Shown here: positions 58,687 through 64,000 of the stretch, in pieces
How the letters are laid out: the number at the start of each line of letters is the position of its first letter
How positions within the stretch are numbered: position 1 is the stretch's first letter
DNA from: Phragmites australis
Taxonomy: Eukaryota; Streptophyta; Magnoliopsida; Poales; Poaceae
Length of the DNA stretch: 64,000 nt
Direction: 5' to 3'
Assembly (NCBI RefSeq): GCF_958298935.1
Contig: NC_084932.1
Coordinates: forward strand, 12,007,501-12,071,500
Program-made: the position numbers and the translations under genes
The notes under the pieces: generated by a model
Databases searched by the model: none
Told to the model about the DNA's origin: nothing
The model's input: the letters and a program-made list of their open reading frames with translations, nothing else

Positions 58687-61182
58687 ATGTCAGTTGAAGG
58701 AGATAAAACGCCAAAGGACTTCAAGGAGTGTGTCAGCCAAGAGCAGCTACAAGCTATTGTAGACAATGCTCAGAAGGAGATGAGGGAGACAGTCATCAAG
58801 GCTGTCACTGAAGCGATAATTGAGATGAAACTCGCAAACGCGGTTGAGCGGGTGGACAAACGGTTATCCGAGCTCACCGACAGGGTAAATGCTTTGGAAA
58901 ACCGTCCTGTGCACAACGAAGATGTGAATGGAAGCAACACCGGTGATGAGTTGTATGATGACGATGTTAATGTTGATCCAGCGGTGACATTGCAAAACAG
59001 ATTACGGCGTCGTCTTCGCACTAACACCACAGGTATGGGTGGCGTTCCACATCACCACCACCATCGAGGTATGTATAATCGAGCTCCTGAAGATCCTTAT
59101 GCTAAGGTTAAATTTACTATACCTTCTTTTTCGGGACATTATGATGCTGAGGGATATCTTGATTGGGAGATGACAGTAGAGCAAAAATTTAGTGCCCATC
59201 AAGTACCTGAACAACATAGAGTTAGACAAGCCACTAGTGAGTTTAAAGATTTTGCTATTATTTGGTGGACTGGTTTAGCTGCAGATGGTGCCACACCTCG
59301 TACATGGGAAGAGCTTAAGGTTGCTATGCGTGATAGATTTGTTCCCCCATCTTATCATAGAGACTTGCGTAAGAAATTGATGCGCTTAGAACAGGGAGAT
59401 AAATCTGTGCAGGATTATTATGGTGAGCTTCAAAAGGGCTTGATGCGTTGTGGCATAGTAGAGGGAAACGAAGATTCTATTTGTCGATTTTATTCGGGTT
59501 TGAGACGTGAAATCCAGGATATTATTGATTATAAAGAATTTAACAATGTCAACCAGTTGTTTCAGTTTGCTATGCTTGCAGAGAAGGAGTTGCAGGGGCG
59601 TGAGCAGCAGGGCAAGTACAAGGCCAGCACCACATACACGCCGCGCACAGGACCATCATTTGGGCTGTCCAAACCATCCACTTACAGGGCTCCCTCACCA
59701 GCGAGCAAGCAACAAGCAGCTACGGCACCAAATCCTGTCACTACACGACCTTCGGGCTCAGGTAAAAATTCTGTTTTGCAGGGACCTTCCAAGAGTGCTT
59801 CCTCTGTTGCATCAACGGGACGCACCTCTGGCATTCAATGCCGTCGCTGCCATGGATTCGGTCATGTGCAGAAGGATTGCCCAAGTCAGCGGGCATACAT
59901 TGCAACGGAAGATGGGTACATCAGCGCCTCTGACATTGAAGAAGAAGAAGAACCAGTTGTTGAGGAGAGCAACGAAATCTTGGGCAGTGATGACACAGCG
60001 ACCTATAGGAGCATCATTGTGCAGCGGGCGCTCAGCACAAAGGTACAACAACCAGAGAAGCTGCAACGCCATAACTTGTTCCAGATTTTCTTCGTCATCC
60101 AAAATCGGCGAGCACGTGTCATCATCGATGGAGGTAGTTGTAATAATTTGGTGAGTTCAGATTTGGTCAAGAAGCTTAGCTTGACCACACGCCAACACCC
60201 CCATCCATATAATCTTCAGTGGTTTAATGATGCTGGAAAAGCTAAGGTAACACAAACTTGCAGAGTTTCTTTTTCCATTGGTTCCTATGCTGATTATGTT
60301 GACTGTGATGTGGTACCTATGGAATCTTGCTCACTTTTATTGGGTCGACCTTGGGAATTTGATAATGATGCTATACACCATGGTAGAAGTAATACATATA
60401 CTTTTATGCATAAAGGAAAGAAAATTACTTTGGTTCCTATGACCCCTGCTGAAATTGTACAAGCTGATAAAGAACGAGCTGCTAATTTGCGTGATACTAA
60501 ATCTGAAAATCAGCAAGTTGCTAATTCTCTTTACCCACCTAAAAAGGATAAGTCTGCACCTAGTTCTAAGGTACACGGCATAAAATTGAAGGGTGGTGTT
60601 ATGCTTGCACTAAAAAGTGACCTTGCTGAAATTTCTAATAATGATATTTGCTACACCTTGGTTTGCAAACGAGTTTTGTATTCGCTTGATGATGTTATTA
60701 GTTCGATACCTCCTGCTGTCACTAACCTTTTGCAGGAGTATGAGGATGTTTTCCCAGCTGAGATACCCCCGGGACTGCCACCTATGAGAGGGATAGAGCA
60801 TCAAATCGATTTGATCCCGGGAGCAACATTGCCAAATCATGCTGCGTATCGAGCCAATCCCGAGGAGACTAAGGAAATTCAGCGGCAAGTCCAAGAGCTT
60901 TTGGACCGCGGGTATGTACGTGAGAGTCTTAGTCCTTGTGCTGTTCCTGTGATTTTGGTTCCTAAGAAAGATGGTACTTGGCGTATGTGTGTTGATTGTA
61001 GAGCCATCAATAACATTACTATTCGATATCGCCATCCTATTCCTAGACTTGATGATATGCTTGATGAGTTGTGTGGCTCTGTAATTTTTACAAGGATCGA
61101 CTTGTGTCTCGTTTCCACCAAATCGAGAGTTACCAGAACCTTTCGGAAGATCGGGAACCCTTGTTCATATCAAGTGGTATGA
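58687..61182 (+). CDS. Gag-protease with truncated reverse transcriptase, CRM-like element
   Basis: 831 codons without a stop from MSVEGDKTPKDFKECVSQEQ; an in-frame ATG 15 bp upstream is possible. A coiled-coil-like N-terminus (about 15-80) is followed by the gag core (about 139-310: VKFTIPSFSGHYDAEGYLDW, RFVPPSYHRDLRKKLMRL), a CCHC knuckle CRRCHGFGHVQKDC at about 385, a retropepsin with VIIDGGSCNNLVSS (IDGGS, about 481) and LLLGRPWEFD, and the first part of RT (about 751-804: VILVPKKDGTWRMCVDCRAI, IPRLDDMLDELCGSVIFTRI). It then runs into LTR-derived residues and stops at the first three bases of the 3' LTR. Gag and protease look intact, so particles could in principle be made; copying and integration would need enzymes from a full-length relative. 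Confidence 0.92.
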   Translation: MSVEGDKTPKDFKECVSQEQLQAIVDNAQKEMRETVIKAVTEAIIEMKLANAVERVDKRLSELTDRVNALENRPVHNEDVNGSNTGDELYDDDVNVDPAVTLQNRLRRRLRTNTTGMGGVPHHHHHRGMYNRAPEDPYAKVKFTIPSFSGHYDAEGYLDWEMTVEQKFSAHQVPEQHRVRQATSEFKDFAIIWWTGLAADGATPRTWEELKVAMRDRFVPPSYHRDLRKKLMRLEQGDKSVQDYYGELQKGLMRCGIVEGNEDSICRFYSGLRREIQDIIDYKEFNNVNQLFQFAMLAEKELQGREQQGKYKASTTYTPRTGPSFGLSKPSTYRAPSPASKQQAATAPNPVTTRPSGSGKNSVLQGPSKSASSVASTGRTSGIQCRRCHGFGHVQKDCPSQRAYIATEDGYISASDIEEEEEPVVEESNEILGSDDTATYRSIIVQRALSTKVQQPEKLQRHNLFQIFFVIQNRRARVIIDGGSCNNLVSSDLVKKLSLTTRQHPHPYNLQWFNDAGKAKVTQTCRVSFSIGSYADYVDCDVVPMESCSLLLGRPWEFDNDAIHHGRSNTYTFMHKGKKITLVPMTPAEIVQADKERAANLRDTKSENQQVANSLYPPKKDKSAPSSKVHGIKLKGGVMLALKSDLAEISNNDICYTLVCKRVLYSLDDVISSIPPAVTNLLQEYEDVFPAEIPPGLPPMRGIEHQIDLIPGATLPNHAAYRANPEETKEIQRQVQELLDRGYVRESLSPCAVPVILVPKKDGTWRMCVDCRAINNITIRYRHPIPRLDDMLDELCGSVIFTRIDLCLVSTKSRVTRTFRKIGNPCSYQVV
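61094..61179 (+). repeat. Misplaced copy of the U5 end and start of the primer site
   Basis: 86 bp identical, except for one base, to 57463-57548. It starts at an 11 bp microhomology (GGATCGACTTG) shared by RT and LTR, and ends AGTGGTA immediately before the 3' LTR. It replaces the rest of pol and the polypurine tract. Confidence 0.93.
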
Positions 61183-62097
61183 TGAGGACATCACTCCCTC
61201 GGATACATACAATGATCCTCCATTGAACTTTCAAGGTCCAATCACAAGAGCTCGCGCACGACAATTAAATTTAGAGGTGAGCTCGTTCCTAAGCAACTCT
61301 TTATATAATTTTGAGAATAGATTACTATCTAATGATTATGTGTTGGTTAGGAATCATGGAGAGGACAAGGAGACACATAGAGGAAGGCTTGGAGGCGTGG
61401 AGGAGCAGCTAGGACGTCCAACAACAGCAGGAGGTCCAGTCCAACTCGAGTCCGAATCAGCCTCGACCTCCAGGACCAGTGAGCAGTAAAACGGACGTCC
61501 AGGACGCATCCGGACTCCGTTTTCGACGATTCACATATGGTTGGAAAGATAATTTCATAAGGAAACCAATGGCGTTGGTTTGAGGTCCAAATTCCTTCTG
61601 AGTCAACGGGAAACGTCGAAACAAGTCAGCGTCCAGAATCTGTCCCGGTGCTGCGTCACCGTTTTTGGTCCGTTGGGCCATGTATCGTGTTGGAGTCCAT
61701 TAGGGACACGTCCAGGGGTCCTTGGCCGACCCTAATCCTTTATATACAGTAGCCGCCGCCCTAATTAGGGTTGGGTTTTGCTTAGATTATTCTGTCAAGA
61801 ACAGTTTCGCCGTTTCGTCGGTTTGTGAGACCCCAACTCGTGAGATTAATCATTCCTCTGCAATTTGGTTGCATTTTTCCTTGTTCTTGCTTGTGTTCTT
61901 CGATTCGCAGGCAAGGATTTTAGCCTTCTTGGCGAAGTCAACCGTGCAACGCCGGTTGATAACCAGAGGAGACGTGGTGCTGCGATTGCGGGGTTTCGGA
62001 TCGTGTTGTTCGGAAGCCGGATCGACTTGTGTCTCGTTTCCACCAAATCGAGAGTTACCAGAACCTTTCGGAAGATCGGGAACCCTTGTTCATATCA
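61180..62097 (+). repeat. 3' LTR of the CRM-like element
   Basis: 918 bp. The five differences I see from the 5' LTR lie in ACTA(C/T)CTAATG, CAG(C/T)GAGCAG, CGGG(T/A)AACG, GGCGA(G/A)GTC and ATCGG(A/G)AACC. TATA box at 61741. Confidence 0.92.
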
Positions 62098-62334
62098 GCA
62101 CGTGTCTCCCGGTCGGTCGCCTGCGGTGTTGTTGGGCACCAGTGCTTCTGTTCTGCTGTAGATATCTTCATAGAAGATAATATAGATAATATATGTCAGT
62201 TGCTGTAAAAGTTTAACATTTATTCTATAGAAGTATTGCTTTTGTTACTTCACCTGTGACGTCCTTATGTGTGTTGAACAATATGGGCACACATAAGCCG
62301 CATCTTGTTTTGGCCATTAAAACCGGGTGTGACA

Positions 62335-64000
62335 GAGGTGGTATCAGCCATACTGACCATAGTACGCAAGCCTAGACAGAATGGTCGTGCCATAAGGTTA
62401 TATTTGAAAATCCTTTTTTAAAAAAATCCATCCTCATGTTTTTCTGACCTCTCAGTTTTCTATCTACTTATCTATTGCAATCTATTGAGAAAAATGAATT
62501 TTCAACACTCCCTTTTTCAAACTATTAGTTGTTGAACCATCCCAGTTACTCTGTTCTAGGATGATGCACTTGAAGATCTCTCTTGGCGCTCCTACCTTGC
62601 GTGAAGATTTATACGATAAAGATGAAGATCCATCATGACAAGGAAGATTCATCTACCACAATACTAAAGACATGAAGATCTACCTCCGCACCGCTCCCGG
62701 TTTTAGTTTTTTGAGTCATAGGAGGATTTTCCCTAATCTTTGGAAGCGTTAGAGCAATATTAGTAGTGTGTGCTTGTGTGGTGTGCCTTGTGTGATTTTG
62801 GTTTTCTATTTGAGTGCTGGAATGCATTGTGTGATGCTTTAGCATCTGCTAACAGTGACATTCCTTATATATCTTTATAGTTAATAGTATAGCTGGGTTT
62901 TCTCCTTCTAATCCCTTTTTTTCTTGCCAAACCTTCTGTCTAAATCCCGATCAGATGGTGAACACAAAGAAAGATCAGCTTGATAAAGGTACTAACAACA
63001 ATAACAACAACATCCAGTAGATGCCACAAGGAACAATTTTTTGAGACACAGACTCAGATCCTTCAAGGCATGACTCAGAATATAGAAAGTCTGCTATAGA
63101 TTGTTGAAGCTCTAGGTGTAGAAGACGAGCGTAGAAAGCAAGGCAACATCAAGAAGAGGAAGAAATCCTTTGAATACCATCTAGCAAACAACAATTCTCT
63201 ATTACGTTTCACTCCTGAACAAGCACTTTGTTCTGTCAACCAGGAAGTTTCACAGGTCGAGAGGAAATTTGCAGAGTACCCCTACAAGGAAGGTGTGTTT
63301 TGCTGTGAAGAAGAAAGACGCTATGCCAATGGATGTACCTAAGGATCCTTGTACCTGACGATAAGAAGGTGTGTGTCCACTCTGGAGAACCTACGCACTG
63401 GGTCAAAAGATGTCCCACGAAGCACCCTGCACAGAACTGGATCAACCCCAAATTCCATATGAAGATCTCAGTTCAACATTTAGATTGCCATGACTTTCAA
63501 GTTGTAACTCAAGATAGCCAAGATCGACAAGATCCCATCGAGCCACAAAAGCTCAGTGGGCCAAAAAAAAGAGTGATATATTCCATGTCAAAGGCTACAT
63601 GTTTGTCTACTTCTCATGAACTGGAAATGTAAGTCAGAGAAGTTCGCTCCTTTTTAAGGGGGGTAGTCTTCGTAGCTAATCTCTTGCTTCTGGAACCTAA
63701 CAAAGGTAATGCTGTAATAAAATGTGCTAAAGGAAGGACAATACCCAGAAGATGCACTCCGACCACAGAAATGATTGCTAAGAACAAGTACTATTTCCTC
63801 AGAATTAGGATATGGCTTACTAAATCTTCAAGGATAAGAAGGTCCGCCAAGGTCAATCAACAGATGAGAAGATTGTTAAAAAAATAATAAAGGAAATTTT
63901 ATCAAGAGTGTTGAAGCTACAAAATTCTTAGGAATCAAAAAGCACTAAGAGGTATCATGATCTCAAGGATTGTTATCGGTAGTATGGAAACAAGAGTGGT
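62335..64000 (+). pseudogene. Gypsy internal region with decayed gag, runs off the right edge
   Basis: Starts after the LTR end at 62334 with the primer site GGTGGTATCAGCC. After a ~600 bp leader, a gag-like start MVNTKKDQLDKGTNNNNNN is at 62955, soon stopped. At 63370-63412 a zinc knuckle with one Cys lost (CVHSGEPTHWVKRC) is followed by KHPAQN and, around 63440-63630, a frame ending STSHELEM. The normal capsid core between start and knuckle is too short, pointing to an internal deletion. From 63684 the frame LLEPNKGNAVIKCAKGRT is not recognised. Multiple stops; not functional. Confidence 0.6.

Larger units (their letters stand above)
56624..62097 (+). mobile_element. Young CRM-like chromovirus derivative, non-autonomous
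   Basis: 5474 bp with two 918 bp LTRs that I count as differing at 5 positions (about 0.5%). The flanks are GCGCG (56619-56623) and GCACG (62098-62102), a 5 bp duplication with one CpG-type change. The internal region holds a long leader, gag, protease and only the start of reverse transcriptase; RNase H, integrase and polypurine tract are absent. The first part of the LTR encodes GPITRARARQLNLEVSSF, which resembles the pol C-terminus that runs into the LTR in CRM-clade chromoviruses. Confidence 0.92.
52958..62334 (+). repeat. Long gypsy 5' LTR, interrupted by a younger element
   Basis: It begins TGTAACACACTG and ends AACCGGGTGTGACA at 62334, followed within a few bases by GGTGGTATCAGCC, a primer site. 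Without the inserted 56624-62097 element and its duplication the LTR is about 3.9 kb. A TATA box (TATAAATA, 54015-54022) precedes a CCAAACCCTAG leader typical of gypsy LTRs. The last 236 bp after the insertion continue the R/U5 region. The small frames within it are not genes. Confidence 0.7.

Noticed and set aside
1..64000. CRISPR arrays, bacterial-type operons, tRNA or rRNA genes
   Set aside because: The window is plant nuclear DNA. The repeats are transposon-derived, and I saw no tRNA cloverleaf with A and B boxes and no rRNA sequence.

Overview
The window is nuclear DNA of a grass (Poaceae), most likely a panicoid. This rests on the types of transposable element present and on their structure; the species cannot be named from the sequence. 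It is a nested transposon landscape with no intact host gene. The only recognisable host coding sequence is the broken last exon of a methylesterase-type alpha/beta hydrolase gene near 35.6-35.9 kb, minus strand.

Layout. 1-1.0 kb: decayed MULE (MuDR-like) transposase, minus strand, running off the left edge. 4.7-27.4 kb: an old minus-strand Ty3/gypsy chromovirus cut into pieces: LTR sequence to 7945, integrase plus chromodomain 7985-9476, protease plus zinc knuckle 14029-15030, gag 25348-26060, and an extra upstream ORF 26462-27398. Inside it lie a truncated Tat-like element (9477-13506) and a complete but dead 10.3 kb chromovirus (15031-25347, target duplication CCTTT). 28763-34874: a complete Ty1/copia insertion (duplication AAATG) that itself contains a 691 bp solo gypsy LTR (31140-31830, duplication CATGC). 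34.9-39.2 kb: a Tourist-like MITE, the methylesterase relic, and an older minus-strand copia pol broken up by two CACTA-type elements. 40.8-41.6 kb: a copia-like LTR. 42567-50927: a complete non-autonomous Tat-like LTR element (duplication ATTAC) with almost no coding capacity, three families of internal tandem repeats and a conserved antisense unit. 52958-62334: one long gypsy LTR whose internal region continues to the right edge, interrupted by a very young 5.5 kb CRM-like chromovirus derivative (56624-62097).

The genes do not form a pathway. They are the gag-pol modules of independent retroelements plus DNA-transposon debris, and the insertion order can be read from target-site duplications. 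The two most informative items are (a) the Tat-like non-autonomous family, seen as two diverged copies that share an antisense TATA box and ORF and a 110 bp tandem array, and (b) the young CRM-like element, in which pol ends inside the reverse transcriptase at an 11 bp microhomology with the LTR and the 3' LTR has no polypurine tract before it.

Boundaries given to the base come from matching LTR ends and duplications read directly. Family assignments rest on recognised protein motifs and on general knowledge of plant retroelements, not on a database search.
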